DNA of 64,000 nucleotides from Sphingobium lactosutens (GTDB lineage Bacteria; Pseudomonadota; Alphaproteobacteria; Sphingomonadales; Sphingomonadaceae): contig NZ_QJQX01000052.1 in assembly GCF_013393185.1 (NCBI RefSeq), positions 62,001 through 126,000 of the forward strand, given 5' to 3'. The translations under genes and the position numbers were made by a program. Below, one piece after another: positions 56,214 through 64,000 of this stretch (within the stretch, counting starts at the first letter, position 1; the number at the start of each line of letters is the position of its first letter). Under the pieces are notes generated by a model. The model saw nothing but the letters and a program-made list of their open reading frames with translations. It did no database searches and was not told where the DNA came from.

Positions 56214-57386
56214 TCAGCGCTCGATGCACATGGCGACACCCATGCCGCCGCCGATGCAGAGCGTGGCAAGACCCTTCTTCGCGTCGCGCTTGCCCATTTC
56301 GTAGAGCAGGGTGGTCAGGACGCGCGCGCCCGACGCGCCGATCGGATGACCGATGGCGATGGCGCCGCCATTGACGTTGACCTTTTCCGGATCCCAGCCC
56401 AGTTCCTGCCCGACCGACAGCGCCTGAGCGGCGAACGCTTCATTGGCCTCGATCAGGTCGAGATCGGCGACCGACCAGCCCGCCTTTTCCAGCGCTTTGC
56501 GGCTGGCCGGCGCCGGACCGATGCCCATGATCGACGGATCGACGCCGCAGGTCGCGAAGCCGGCGATCCGACCCAGCACGGTCGCGCCACGCTTGGCGGC
56601 GGCATCGGCGGTCATCAGCACCAGCGCGGCGGCGCCGTCATTGATGCCGCTCGCATTGCCGGCGGTGACGGAGCCGTCCTTCTTGAAGGCTGGGCGCAGT
56701 GCCTGCATGGCTTCGATCGTGGCGCCGGCACGGATATATTCGTCCTGGTCGACGATGGTGTCGCCCTTGCGCCCCTTGATCGTGACCGGCAGGATTTCGT
56801 CGGCGAAGCGGCCCGCGGCGCGCGCAGCTTCCGCCTTGTTCTGGCTTGCGACGGCAAAGGCGTCCTGCGCCTCGCGGCTGATCTGATATTTTTCCGCCAG
56901 ATTTTCGGCGGTGATGCCCATATGATAATTGTTGAAGGCGTCGGTCAGGCCGTCATGGATCATCGTGTCGACCAAAGTCACCGGACCCATCTTCGCACCG
57001 GGGCGCAGCAGCTGGGCGTGGGGCGCCAGCGACATGCTTTCCTGGCCGCCGGCGACCATGATGCTGGCATCGCCCGCCCGGATCGCCTGAGCCGCCAAGG
57101 CGACGGCGCGCAGGCCCGAACCGCAAAGCTGGTTGAGGCCGATCGCGGTGCGTTCGACCGGAATGCCGGCATTGACCGCCGCCTGACGCGCGGGGTTCTG
57201 GCCCTGTCCGGCGGACAGTACCTGGCCGAGAATCACTTCATCCACTTCCTCCGGCGCGACGCCTGCCTGGGCAAGTGCGGCAAGGATCGCCTGACGACCA
57301 AGTTCATGCGCGGGAGTCGAACCGAAAGCGCCCAGAAAGCTGCCGACCGGCGTACGTTTGGCGGCGGTAATGACGATATCTGACAA
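56214..57386 (-). CDS. phaA: Acetyl-CoA acetyltransferase (thiolase II)
   Basis: This 390-residue protein has the active-site Cys88 in [12 protein letters not shown], the His in [10 protein letters not shown] and the final Cys in [10 protein letters not shown]. It condenses two acetyl-CoA to acetoacetyl-CoA. A TTG start at 57386 giving [15 protein letters not shown] matches the family; an ATG five codons earlier is possible but has no ribosome site. It lies downstream of and on the same strand as a PhaC-like gene and near phaR, which supports a role in polyhydroxyalkanoate metabolism, though biosynthetic or fatty-acid use is not excluded. Confidence 0.92.
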   Translation of the reverse strand: MSDIVITAAKRTPVGSFLGAFGSTPAHELGRQAILAALAQAGVAPEEVDEVILGQVLSAGQGQNPARQAAVNAGIPVERTAIGLNQLCGSGLRAVALAAQAIRAGDASIMVAGGQESMSLAPHAQLLRPGAKMGPVTLVDTMIHDGLTDAFNNYHMGITAENLAEKYQISREAQDAFAVASQNKAEAARAAGRFADEILPVTIKGRKGDTIVDQDEYIRAGATIEAMQALRPAFKKDGSVTAGNASGINDGAAALVLMTADAAAKRGATVLGRIAGFATCGVDPSIMGIGPAPASRKALEKAGWSVADLDLIEANEAFAAQALSVGQELGWDPEKVNVNGGAIAIGHPIGASGARVLTTLLYEMGKRDAKKGLATLCIGGGMGVAMCIER

Positions 57387-57436
57387 TGCCTTGATCCTCA
57401 TTGGTGGTAGATGTTTTCTCGCAACCGCACATAGCA

Positions 57437-58525
57437 TCAACCGCCATGGCTGGAAAGCCAAAGGGACAGCGGTTCCCACAGCATTTCGCGCGCGCGGCCG
57501 CCCACGACCATGCCGACATGACCAAGCGACAGACTGCGTTCTTCGCGCAAGCGAGGGCCGGCCGCGGCGGGCACGATGCGATCGCTGGTGGATACGACCG
57601 AGAGGCTGGGGCAATCGAGATCGTCAGGATTGACGACACGGCCGTCAATCCGCCACCGGCCGTGGCCGCTGTCGTTGGCGGCGTAGAAAGTTTCGAACAG
57701 GTCACGGCCCGCTGCGAAGGTCAGCGGCGCGCCACCATTGGCCCAGTCCTCCACCGCCAGAAAGGCGCGCTCAGCATCCGAACCCGCGTGCGCATCGGCG
57801 AAGGCGGCATATTTGCGAATGGTCCGCGCCGGGTCCATCGCCCAGAAGCCCGATTGCAGAACTTCCATCGGCACATAGCCGATGCGTTCGCACATGGCCC
57901 TGGCGCCTTGCCACAGGCTGCCGATCAGGTCGTGGTCGGCCGCGGGAAAGCCGTCGAACTGCCAGGGTGATGCGATGGTCGCGATCGCGGGGAATGCACG
58001 TATTGCCGCAGCGCCGAGCGCTAGGCTGCCACCCAGGCAATAGCCGACGAGGATCGGTGGCCGGCGCAGGGTGGAGAGCATCGGCAAAAGCCGCTCCGTC
58101 ACATGGCCGTCAAGCCCGAGCTTCGCGTCTTCGGCCGTCGGCGCGCCCCAGTCGACCAGGTAGGCATCATGGCCTGCTGCGGCCATGTGGCGCAGCAAGG
58201 ATCGGCTCTCGGAGAGGTTCAGCACCTGTGGCGGATTGATCAGCGAAGGGATGAAGACCACGGGGAAACGGGCATTTTCTGCGCCATGGTGCAGCAATCG
58301 TGCCGGTCCCGCGCTCGCCACGCAGCGCCCCTCCGGCGCGGGAGGCGGACGGATCGCCGCCTGATATTTGCGCAGGCCCAGGAAGGCTCGGCGGCGAAGT
58401 TCGGGATCGCCCTCGGTTTCGCGCCATAAAATATTGAGAAAAAGGGGTAAAGGCCGCGGCCCATGTTGCGGTGCGGCATCATCTTGTGCTAATGCGATAT
58501 GTGCAGGTGTGGGAGAGGAATCCAT
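57437..58525 (-). CDS. PhaC-like alpha/beta-hydrolase
   Basis: The 362-residue protein has the polyester-synthase-type lipase box [12 protein letters not shown] with Cys163, an upstream [14 protein letters not shown] region and a late Asp/His pair ([23 protein letters not shown]). It lacks the N-terminal PhaC domain of about 200 residues, so it may be a short class of synthase or a hydrolase acting on polyhydroxyalkanoate-like thioesters. Its start codon shares the palindrome CATG with that of phaR on the other strand. Thiolase follows downstream. Confidence 0.8.
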   Translation of the reverse strand: MDSSPTPAHIALAQDDAAPQHGPRPLPLFLNILWRETEGDPELRRRAFLGLRKYQAAIRPPPAPEGRCVASAGPARLLHHGAENARFPVVFIPSLINPPQVLNLSESRSLLRHMAAAGHDAYLVDWGAPTAEDAKLGLDGHVTERLLPMLSTLRRPPILVGYCLGGSLALGAAAIRAFPAIATIASPWQFDGFPAADHDLIGSLWQGARAMCERIGYVPMEVLQSGFWAMDPARTIRKYAAFADAHAGSDAERAFLAVEDWANGGAPLTFAAGRDLFETFYAANDSGHGRWRIDGRVVNPDDLDCPSLSVVSTSDRIVPAAAGPRLREERSLSLGHVGMVVGGRAREMLWEPLSLWLSSHGG

Positions 58526-59102
58526 GACCAAATCCAAGACCGTCAATGAATCAGAACCGGTCGTCATCAAGAAGTACGCCAACAGGCGGCTCTATAATAC
58601 CGAAACTTCCAGCTACATCACGCTCGATCTGCTGTCGCAGATGACTCGCGAGGGGCGCGAGTTCGTCGTCGTCGACGCTAAGACGGGCGAAGATATCACG
58701 CACAATGTGCTGACCCAGATCATCATGGAAGAGGAACAGCGTGGCAAGAACATGCTGCCTGTCAATTTCCTTCGCCAGCTGATCGCCATGTACGGCGATT
58801 CGATGCAGTCGATGGTGCCGCAATATCTGGAAGCGTCGATGGACGCCTTCCGCAAGAACCAGCAGCAGTTTCAGGAAGCCATGAAGGGCGCGTTCGGTGG
58901 CGGCCCGCTGGCGGAGATCGCCAAGCGCAACATGCAGATGTTCGAGGCTGCGGCCAGCGCGTTCGGCACCGGCGTACCGGGCATGCCCGGCATGACGCCG
59001 CCCACGGCTCCGGCGACGTCGGAAGGCAGCAAGGATGAGGAGATCAACGATCTCAAGGCCCAGCTCGCTGCGCTCAATGCAAAGATCGACAAGCTGAGCT
59101 GA
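58524..59102 (+). CDS. phaR: Polyhydroxyalkanoate synthesis repressor PhaR
   Basis: This 192-residue protein has the N-terminal PHA accumulation-regulator domain (IKKYANRRLYNTETSSYITL) followed by MLPVNFLRQLIAMYGDSMQ and QYLEASMDAFRKNQQQFQEA, which bind granules and DNA. The C-terminus ends in a coiled coil (INDLKAQLAALNAKIDKLS). GAGAGGA precedes the ATG. It represses phasin and polymer genes until granules titrate it. It starts head-to-head with the PhaC-like gene, and a small conserved gene follows seven bases downstream. Confidence 0.95.
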   Translation: MTKSKTVNESEPVVIKKYANRRLYNTETSSYITLDLLSQMTREGREFVVVDAKTGEDITHNVLTQIIMEEEQRGKNMLPVNFLRQLIAMYGDSMQSMVPQYLEASMDAFRKNQQQFQEAMKGAFGGGPLAEIAKRNMQMFEAAASAFGTGVPGMPGMTPPTAPATSEGSKDEEINDLKAQLAALNAKIDKLS

Positions 59103-59109
59103 TCCCATC

Positions 59110-59451
59110 ATGGCAAAGGCTGATCGGCTGGAGCGCCTCGATATCCGCCGCGAGGAACTGGAGGGCGAATATCGGGACGCCCTGATCGCGGCGTTGCGCG
59201 TGACGGCGGGCGGCCGTTGGGGATTGTTTGGCCACCATAAGGATAAGGCGGCGATCGCCCGCACCGCGCCAACGATCGCCGCGCTGACCGAACTTGCGGA
59301 CGAGATTGACGCGATGCGCGATACGCTTGGGCTGGAGCCTTTTTCGCTGCATGAGGATTTCATGGCGGCGCGCGGTCCCGCCGCTGCCGATGCGGTCGGC
59401 GAACCGAAACAGGCCCTGGCGTGGCTGGAGCGGCTGGACGCAACCGTCTGA
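59110..59451 (+). CDS. Conserved protein of unknown function
   Basis: The 113-residue soluble protein is mainly helical (LERLDIRREELEGEYRDALI; TIAALTELADEIDAMRDTLG) and has one GGRWGLFGHHKDKAA stretch with two His. I do not recognise a domain. It starts seven bases after phaR and so is likely co-transcribed with it; prolyl-tRNA synthetase follows. Codon use is as in its neighbours, supporting a real gene. Confidence 0.75.
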   Translation: MAKADRLERLDIRREELEGEYRDALIAALRVTAGGRWGLFGHHKDKAAIARTAPTIAALTELADEIDAMRDTLGLEPFSLHEDFMAARGPAAADAVGEPKQALAWLERLDATV

Positions 59452-59532
59452 CTGCTCAAGGGGTCGACAGGCATGGCGCGTCTGGCCTATGGCGCGCCAT
59501 TCTTCTTTTCGACTAGCCAAGGTCCGATACCC

Positions 59533-61059
59533 GTGAAGCACGCCCTCAATGTTACTCGCGAACAGGATTTCGCCGCCTGGTATCAGGCCGTCATCACCGA
59601 AGCCGACATGGCGGAAGAGAGCGGCGTGCGCGGCTGCATGGTCATCCGCCCCTGGGGCTATGGCATCTGGGAACGCATCCAGACGCTGCTCGATGCGCGG
59701 ATCAAGCAGACCGGTCATGAGAATTGCTATTTCCCGCTCTTCATTCCGCTCAGCTATTTCGAGAAGGAAGCCGAGCATGTCGACGGCTTCGCCAAGGAAA
59801 TGGCGGTCGTCACCCATCATCGCCTGATCCAGAAGGACGGCAAGATGGTGCCGGACCCCGAAGCGAAACTGGAAGAGCCGCTGGTCGTGCGCCCGACGTC
59901 GGAAACGGTGATCGGCGCGGCCTTCAGCCGATGGGTGCAGAGCTGGCGTGACCTGCCGGTGCTGATCAACCAATGGGCGAATGTCGTCCGCTGGGAAATG
60001 CGGACCCGCATGTTCCTGCGCACCAGCGAGTTCCTCTGGCAGGAAGGGCATACCGCTCACGCCACCGTCGACGAGGCGATGGAAGAGACGATGAAGATGC
60101 TGGAAGTCTATCGCAGCTTCGCCGAGGAATGCGTCGGCCTGCCGGTCGTCGCGGGCGAGAAGCCGGAGAATGAACGCTTTCCCGGCGCCGTCGCGACCTA
60201 TTCGATCGAAGCGATGATGCAGGACGGCAAGGCGTTGCAGGCCGGCACCTCGCACTTCCTGGGCACGACCTTCAGCCAGGCGCAGAATATCAAGTTCCAG
60301 AATGCCGAAGGTAGCCAAGAACTGGCCCAGACGACCAGCTGGGGCATGTCGACCCGGATGATCGGCGGCCTGATCATGGTCCATGGTGACGATGACGGCC
60401 TGCGCGTGCCGCCGCGCGTCGCGCCCTATCAGGTCGTAGTCGTGCCGATGCTGCGCGATACCGACGAGGACGCCGCGATCGTCGATTATTGCACCGATCT
60501 GGTGAACCAGCTGAATGGCCTGGATGTGTTCCGCGAGCCGGTCCGTGCACTGCTCGACAAGCGCCCGGCCAAGGCCGCGAACAAGCGCTGGGGCTGGGTC
60601 AAGAAGGGTGCGCCGATCGTGATCGAGGTTGGCGGCCGCGATGTCGCCGGCGGCAATGTCTCGGTCATCCGTCGCGATCGCCTCTATCGCGAGGATGGCA
60701 AGCTCGACAGCCAGATTGTCGCCAAGGGCGATTTCGTCGCCGGCGCGGTCGCGATGCTGGAGGAAGTGCAAGCGTCGCTCTTCGCCGATGCGAAGGCGCG
60801 GCTGGACGGCAATATCGACAAGTCGATAGCCGATCTCGATGCGCTGAAGGCCTATTTCAACGCCAGCAAGAAACCGGGCTGGGCGCTGGTCCAGTGGGCG
60901 AAGCCGACCGGCGCGGAACTGGACAAGGTCGTGCAGTGGCTGAAGGGCGAGAAGCTGACCCTGCGCAACGTACCGACTGACGCGGAAGCGGCTGACGGCA
61001 CCTGCATCTTCACCGGTGGGCAGGCCGTGGAGCGCGTGCTGGTCGGGCGGAGCTACTAA
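59533..61059 (+). CDS. proS: Prolyl-tRNA synthetase, archaeal/eukaryotic-like type
   Basis: The 508-residue enzyme has class II motifs 1 to 3: RPWGYGIWERIQTLLD, VRPTSETVIGAAFSRW with RTRMFLRTSEFLWQEGHTAH, and STRMIGGLIMVHGDD. It contains QAGTSHFLGTTFSQAQNIKF and a C-terminal anticodon domain, with no editing insertion. This is the short archaeal/eukaryotic-like form of about 500 residues rather than the 570-residue enteric form. GTG at 59533 gives an N-terminus typical for the family (MKHALNVTREQDFAAWY); an upstream ATG at 59473 would add 20 residues of unrelated sequence. It is followed by a palindromic terminator. Confidence 0.92.
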   Translation: MKHALNVTREQDFAAWYQAVITEADMAEESGVRGCMVIRPWGYGIWERIQTLLDARIKQTGHENCYFPLFIPLSYFEKEAEHVDGFAKEMAVVTHHRLIQKDGKMVPDPEAKLEEPLVVRPTSETVIGAAFSRWVQSWRDLPVLINQWANVVRWEMRTRMFLRTSEFLWQEGHTAHATVDEAMEETMKMLEVYRSFAEECVGLPVVAGEKPENERFPGAVATYSIEAMMQDGKALQAGTSHFLGTTFSQAQNIKFQNAEGSQELAQTTSWGMSTRMIGGLIMVHGDDDGLRVPPRVAPYQVVVVPMLRDTDEDAAIVDYCTDLVNQLNGLDVFREPVRALLDKRPAKAANKRWGWVKKGAPIVIEVGGRDVAGGNVSVIRRDRLYREDGKLDSQIVAKGDFVAGAVAMLEEVQASLFADAKARLDGNIDKSIADLDALKAYFNASKKPGWALVQWAKPTGAELDKVVQWLKGEKLTLRNVPTDAEAADGTCIFTGGQAVERVLVGRSY

Positions 61060-61069
61060 GTTCCGTTCG

Positions 61070-61111
61070 TTTCGAGCGAAGTCGAGAAACCCGTCTCGAC
61101 TTCGCTCGAAA
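61070..61111. terminator. Bidirectional terminator, repeat-type palindrome
   Basis: Perfect 18-bp arms (61070-61087 and 61094-61111) surround a six-base loop between the convergent proS and hslU genes. The TTCGAGCGAAGTCGAG core is a dispersed repeat I recall from sphingomonad genomes, here used as a gene-end hairpin. Confidence 0.65.
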
Positions 61112-61118
61112 GAGTCAG

Positions 61119-62420
61119 TTACAGCACATATTTGCTGAGGTCGGTGTCGTGCGCCACCGCCGACAGTTGCTTGTCGACATAGGCCTGGTCGATCACCAGC
61201 GTTTCGCCGCGGCGATCCTCCGCCTCGAAGCTTACATCCTCCAGCAGCTTTTCCATCACCGTCTGGAGGCGGCGAGCGCCGATATTCTCGATCTCGCTAT
61301 TCACTTCGGCAGCGATCTTCGCGACGGCGCGGATGCCGTCGGGCGTCAGGTCGATCGTGACTTCCTCGGTCGCCAGCAGCGCGCGATATTGCGCAACAAG
61401 GCTCGCCTTGGTGTCGGAGAGGATGGCGACGAAATCCTCCTCGGTCAGCGCCTTCAGCTCGACCCGGATCGGCAGGCGGCCTTGAAGCTCCGGCAGCAGG
61501 TCGCTGGGCTTGGCGACATGGAAGGCGCCCGACGCGATGAACAGGATATGGTCGGTCTTGAGCGGACCATATTTGGTCGAGACGGTCGTTCCCTCGATCA
61601 GCGGCAGCAGGTCGCGCTGCACGCCTTCGCGGCTGACGGAGCCACCGCGCACGTCACTGACGGCGATCTTGTCGATCTCGTCGAGGAAGACGATGCCATT
61701 CTGTTCGGCGCTGGTGATGGCGACGCGGGCGACGTCGTCCTGATCCAGGCGCTTGTCCTGCTCTTCCTCGACCAGCTTGTCCCAGGCGTCGGCGACGCGC
61801 ATCTTGCGGCGCTTCTTCTGCTGCTGACCGAAGGCCTTCGACATCATGTCGCTCAGGTTGATCATGCCGACCTGGCCACCCATGCCGGGGATTTCCATCG
61901 GCATGGACGGGCTATCGGCGACCTCCACCTCGACCTCGACTTCGTTCATCTGGTCGTTTTCGATCTTCTGGCGGAAGGAGAGGCGCGTGGCCTCGCTCGC
62001 TTCCTTGCCAGTCAGCGCATCGAGCAGGCGGGCCATGGCGGCTTCGGACGCGGCCTCGCGCACAGCTTCGCGGCGACGGTCCTTCTCCAGACGCACTGCT
62101 TCCTCGACCAGATCACGGACGATCTGCTCCACGTCGCGGCCGACATAGCCGACCTCGGTGAACTTGGTGGCCTCAACCTTGACGAAGGGCGCATCGGCCA
62201 ACTTGGCGAGGCGGCGGCTGATCTCGGTCTTGCCGCAGCCCGTCGGGCCGATCATCAGGATATTCTTGGGCGTCACCTCGTCGCGCAGGTCGGCGGACAG
62301 TCTTTGCCTTCTCCAACGATTCCGCAGCGCCACGGCGACCGCGCGCTTGGCGTCATGCTGGCCGATGATATGCGCGTCGAGCGCGGCGACGATGGCTTTA
62401 GGGGTCAGGTTGTCGTTCAT
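61119..62420 (-). CDS. hslU: ATP-dependent protease ATPase subunit HslU
   Basis: The 433-residue AAA+ protein has Walker [11 protein letters not shown], Walker [11 protein letters not shown], an I-domain (residues about 110-230, with the Glu-rich [15 protein letters not shown]), sensor 2 NIGARRLQT and the C-terminal tail LSKYVL that docks into HslV. It unfolds substrates for the HslV peptidase in the cytoplasm. It lies 17 bases downstream of hslV on the same strand, so the two form the usual operon in the order hslV-hslU. Confidence 0.97.
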   Translation of the reverse strand: MNDNLTPKAIVAALDAHIIGQHDAKRAVAVALRNRWRRQRLSADLRDEVTPKNILMIGPTGCGKTEISRRLAKLADAPFVKVEATKFTEVGYVGRDVEQIVRDLVEEAVRLEKDRRREAVREAASEAAMARLLDALTGKEASEATRLSFRQKIENDQMNEVEVEVEVADSPSMPMEIPGMGGQVGMINLSDMMSKAFGQQQKKRRKMRVADAWDKLVEEEQDKRLDQDDVARVAITSAEQNGIVFLDEIDKIAVSDVRGGSVSREGVQRDLLPLIEGTTVSTKYGPLKTDHILFIASGAFHVAKPSDLLPELQGRLPIRVELKALTEEDFVAILSDTKASLVAQYRALLATEEVTIDLTPDGIRAVAKIAAEVNSEIENIGARRLQTVMEKLLEDVSFEAEDRRGETLVIDQAYVDKQLSAVAHDTDLSKYVL

Positions 62421-62437
62421 GATCTTTTCTTGAAATC

Positions 62438-63004
62438 TCAGGAAGCGCTGTCGAGCGTTTCGATGGTGAGTTGATCGTTGGTGTAGACGCAAATGTCGGC
62501 CGCGACGCCCATCGCCTTGCGGGTGAGGGTTTCGGCGTCATTCTCATATTCCACCAGCGCACGCGCCGCGGCGAGAGCGAAATTACCGCCCGAACCAATC
62601 GCGGCCACGCCGCCAAGCGGCTCCAGCACGTCGCCATTGCCGGTGAGGATCAAGGTGACATCCTTGTCGGCGACGATCATCATCGCTTCCAGGTTGCGCA
62701 GATATTTGTCGGTGCGCCAGTCCTTGGCGAGCTCGACGGCGGCGCGCATCAACTGGCCGTTATGGCGCTCCAGCTTGGCTTCGAGCCGCTCGAACAAGGT
62801 AAAGGCGTCGGCGGTTGCGCCGGCAAAGCCGCCGATCACGGACCCGTCATGCAGGCGACGAACCTTGCGGGCATTGGGCTTCATCACTGTCTGGCCCATG
62901 GAAACCTGACCGTCGCCGGCAACGACGACCTTTCCATTCTTGCGGACGGACATGATGGTGGTGCCATGCCAGACCGGCATGGACGAACTGCGTTGGTCAT
63001 TCAT
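62438..63004 (-). CDS. hslV: ATP-dependent protease peptidase subunit HslV
   Basis: The 188-residue protein has the N-terminal threonine exposed by processing after MPVWHG ([20 protein letters not shown]), followed by the [16 protein letters not shown] and [13 protein letters not shown] motifs of HslV. It forms the twin six-membered proteolytic ring. The ATG at 63004 is chosen from alignment of the propeptide; an upstream ATG would add 12 residues. It is divergent from a small gene at 63171. Confidence 0.97.
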   Translation of the reverse strand: MNDQRSSSMPVWHGTTIMSVRKNGKVVVAGDGQVSMGQTVMKPNARKVRRLHDGSVIGGFAGATADAFTLFERLEAKLERHNGQLMRAAVELAKDWRTDKYLRNLEAMMIVADKDVTLILTGNGDVLEPLGGVAAIGSGGNFALAAARALVEYENDAETLTRKAMGVAADICVYTNDQLTIETLDSAS

Positions 63005-63120
63005 GGCGCGGCATATGGGACGCGTCATGGCGCGGTGCAAGTCGGGCTTTTGCGCGAGCCAGACCGTGTCATTTCTGGGGCAATATTCTTACAGTTTTAT
63101 CAGGAACAAATTTCGGTCAA

Positions 63121-63149
63121 TTGACATTGTGCATCGCACAACGAATGAT
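63121..63149 (+). promoter_or_regulatory. Sigma-70-like promoter with a palindrome in its spacer
   Basis: TTGACA (63121-63126) and AATGAT (63144-63149) are 17 bases apart. The spacer contains the perfect palindrome TTGTGC-ATC-GCACAA (63127-63141), placed where a bound repressor would block RNA polymerase. It lies 22 bases upstream of the 62-residue gene. The promoter call is by consensus only. Confidence 0.45.
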
Positions 63150-63170
63150 CGAAGACCGGAAGGAGTTGCC

Positions 63171-63359
63171 ATGTCTCTCAAGGCCAGAGCACAGGAAAAG
63201 GTCGAACGCGCGGGTATTTCCAATTACTCGTTCGATCAGGATGTGCTGGTCATGTGCGGCGTGCGCTACACCATCGAGACTTGCGATTGCGGCGAACCGG
63301 ATTGTGACGGCGTCCGGCTGCGCAAGAATGCGACCGCGATCGGCCGCATCCTTCAATAA
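63171..63359 (+). CDS. Small cysteine-containing protein, 62 residues
   Basis: The ATG at 63171 has GGAAGGAG eight bases upstream. The product reads MSLKARAQEKVERAGISNYS and then DQDVLVMCGVRYTIETCDCG followed by EPDCDGVRLRKN. The CxCxxxxC arrangement (TCDCGEPDCDG) could bind a metal, or form a redox site. I do not recognise a named family. A promoter with an operator-like spacer lies directly upstream and a hairpin directly downstream, so it appears to be a regulated single gene. Confidence 0.65.
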   Translation: MSLKARAQEKVERAGISNYSFDQDVLVMCGVRYTIETCDCGEPDCDGVRLRKNATAIGRILQ

Positions 63360-63368
63360 CTCAGGAGA

Positions 63369-63388
63369 GGGGCGGAAAAGCCCGCCCC
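63369..63388. terminator. Hairpin between convergent small genes
   Basis: GGGGCGG (63369-63375) pairs with CCGCCCC (63382-63388). It lies just after the 62-residue gene and before the stop of the lipoprotein gene on the other strand. Confidence 0.5.
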
Positions 63389-63399
63389 GACACCTGCCC

Positions 63400-63528
63400 T
63401 TAATGCATTGCATCCTTCCCGGCGCGACCCACCGATTCGATATCCCGGCCCACACCCTGCACCGTGTTGCAGGCGGCGAGGGCGGTAAGCAGCAGGCTTC
63501 CAATCACCAGAGCGATGGTTTGACGCAT
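63400..63528 (-). CDS. Entericidin-like small lipoprotein
   Basis: A 42-residue frame reads MRQTIALVIGSLLLTALAAC and continues NTVQGVGRDIESVGRAGKDA. The lipobox LAAC followed by NTVQGVGRDIE and VGRAG matches the EcnA/EcnB entericidin family, small outer-membrane lipoproteins linked to stress and envelope stability. It is too short for most automated calls. An upstream region with TAAA-like promoter sequence precedes it. Confidence 0.8.
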   Translation of the reverse strand: MRQTIALVIGSLLLTALAACNTVQGVGRDIESVGRAGKDAMH

Positions 63529-63665
63529 TTAGGCTATACTCCTGAACATTTGACGCGCTTTTATAGGCGTTGATCGGCGCGTCAGGAAAGCATTTTGCAT
63601 CAAATCGAAGGACATGTGTTGACAGGCCGCCCAGCCGATGCCAAAGGCCGCCTCCTCCTTACAGG

Positions 63666-63740
63666 GGGCGCGTAGCTCAGCGGTAGAGCACACCCTTCAC
63701 ACGGGTGGGGTCACAGGTTCAATCCCTGTCGCGCCCACCA
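63666..63740 (+). tRNA. tRNA-Val (anticodon CAC)
   Basis: The 75-base sequence folds as a standard cloverleaf: acceptor stem GGGCGCG/CGCGCCC, D arm GCTC/GAGC, anticodon stem CACCC/GGGTG with loop TTCACAC (anticodon CAC), T stem ACAGG/CCTGT with loop TTCAATC, and an encoded 3' CCA. It reads GUG codons. Confidence 0.95.
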
Positions 63741-63855
63741 TGACCTTCCGGTCATGGCAGGACATATTATTTCCCGGCATTGATCTTTTCCGTCGCCACG
63801 CGCTAAGCCTGGGCCATGAAGCGGTGCGTTCGCGCGCCGACCGGAAAGGACGAGC

Positions 63856-64000
63856 ATGCCCCCCTATCTGAAGAGCAGCGCAGCCATCGGCGCGCTGTTG
63901 CTGATTTCCGCAACTTGCGCGCAGGCCCAGGAAAAGCTGACACTGGAGCGTGTCTTCGCCAGCCCCGATCTGGCCGGGCCGCAACCTCGGGCACTGAAGT
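63856..64000 (+). CDS. Start of an S9-family dipeptidyl peptidase gene
   Basis: The frame begins with AAAGGA upstream of ATG and encodes a signal peptide (IGALLLISATCAQAQ) followed by EKLTLERVFASPDLAGPQPR, which matches the beginning of DPP-IV-like S9 peptidases with an N-terminal propeller. Only 48 residues are visible; the catalytic domain lies beyond the window. Confidence 0.7.
   Translation, partial: MPPYLKSSAAIGALLLISATCAQAQEKLTLERVFASPDLAGPQPRALK

Noticed and set aside
61149..62474. A 441-residue plus-strand frame opposite hslU
   Set aside because: HslU on the other strand is complete and has all AAA+ motifs; the plus frame is its shadow.

Overview
The window comes from a GC-rich alphaproteobacterium and most probably a member of the Sphingomonadaceae (Sphingobium or Novosphingobium type). 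The reasons are four large TonB-dependent receptor loci, a LigM/DesA-type tetrahydrofolate O-demethylase with its own one-carbon genes, a fused nitrate reductase/flavoprotein, a PhaR/PhaC-like/thiolase cluster and short intergenic palindromes of a kind common in this family. This assignment rests on gene content recalled from known families; no search was run.

Layout. 1-8.4 kb: the end of a porin gene, two TonB-dependent receptors, and an accessory set for a periplasmic PQQ-dehydrogenase (SoxYZ-like carrier, zinc metallohydrolase, CxxxCW protein, pseudoazurin) with no dehydrogenase in view. 8.5-35.5 kb: a region that looks acquired and partly decayed. It opens with a 31-base tRNA-Lys 3' fragment, a broken siderophore-receptor gene and a 160-bp MITE-like element inside that gene. 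It continues with an RND efflux operon plus two-component system, a 1380-residue nitrate reductase fusion behind a leader terminator, a cyclopropane-fatty-acid synthase, an ImmA/IrrE-like protein with a frameshifted regulator, an ECF sigma/anti-sigma/fasciclin set, a hemerythrin gene stub, and a block encoding exported hydrolases, a carboxymuconolactone-decarboxylase-like protein and a cupin, with LysR, MFS and aldo/keto reductase genes. A truncated gene start at 35.46 kb may mark the other edge.

35.5-52.2 kb: two divergent MFS exporters and a LysR gene, then a compact locus for methoxylated aromatic compounds. The O-demethylase (39483-40817) would pass methyl groups to tetrahydrofolate, and MetF, FolD and PurU would oxidise them to formate and return free tetrahydrofolate. 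A metallo-beta-lactamase-fold hydrolase, a TonB receptor, a Rieske oxygenase, a ThDP enzyme and a secreted beta-propeller protein follow and could supply uptake and further conversion of the substrate.

52.2-64 kb: repeats, a small secreted protein, an MHS-type transporter and alanine racemase, then core genes: acetyl-CoA acetyltransferase, a PhaC-like hydrolase, PhaR, prolyl-tRNA synthetase, HslUV, a 62-residue cysteine-containing protein, an entericidin-like lipoprotein, tRNA-Val(CAC) and the start of an S9 peptidase gene. The most unusual signals are the start-codon-masking hairpin at 3041-3087, the 160-bp element at 8631-8790, the leader terminator at 21048-21098, the HQxxH variant of ImmA/IrrE and the self-contained methyl-oxidation module at 39.5-43.7 kb.
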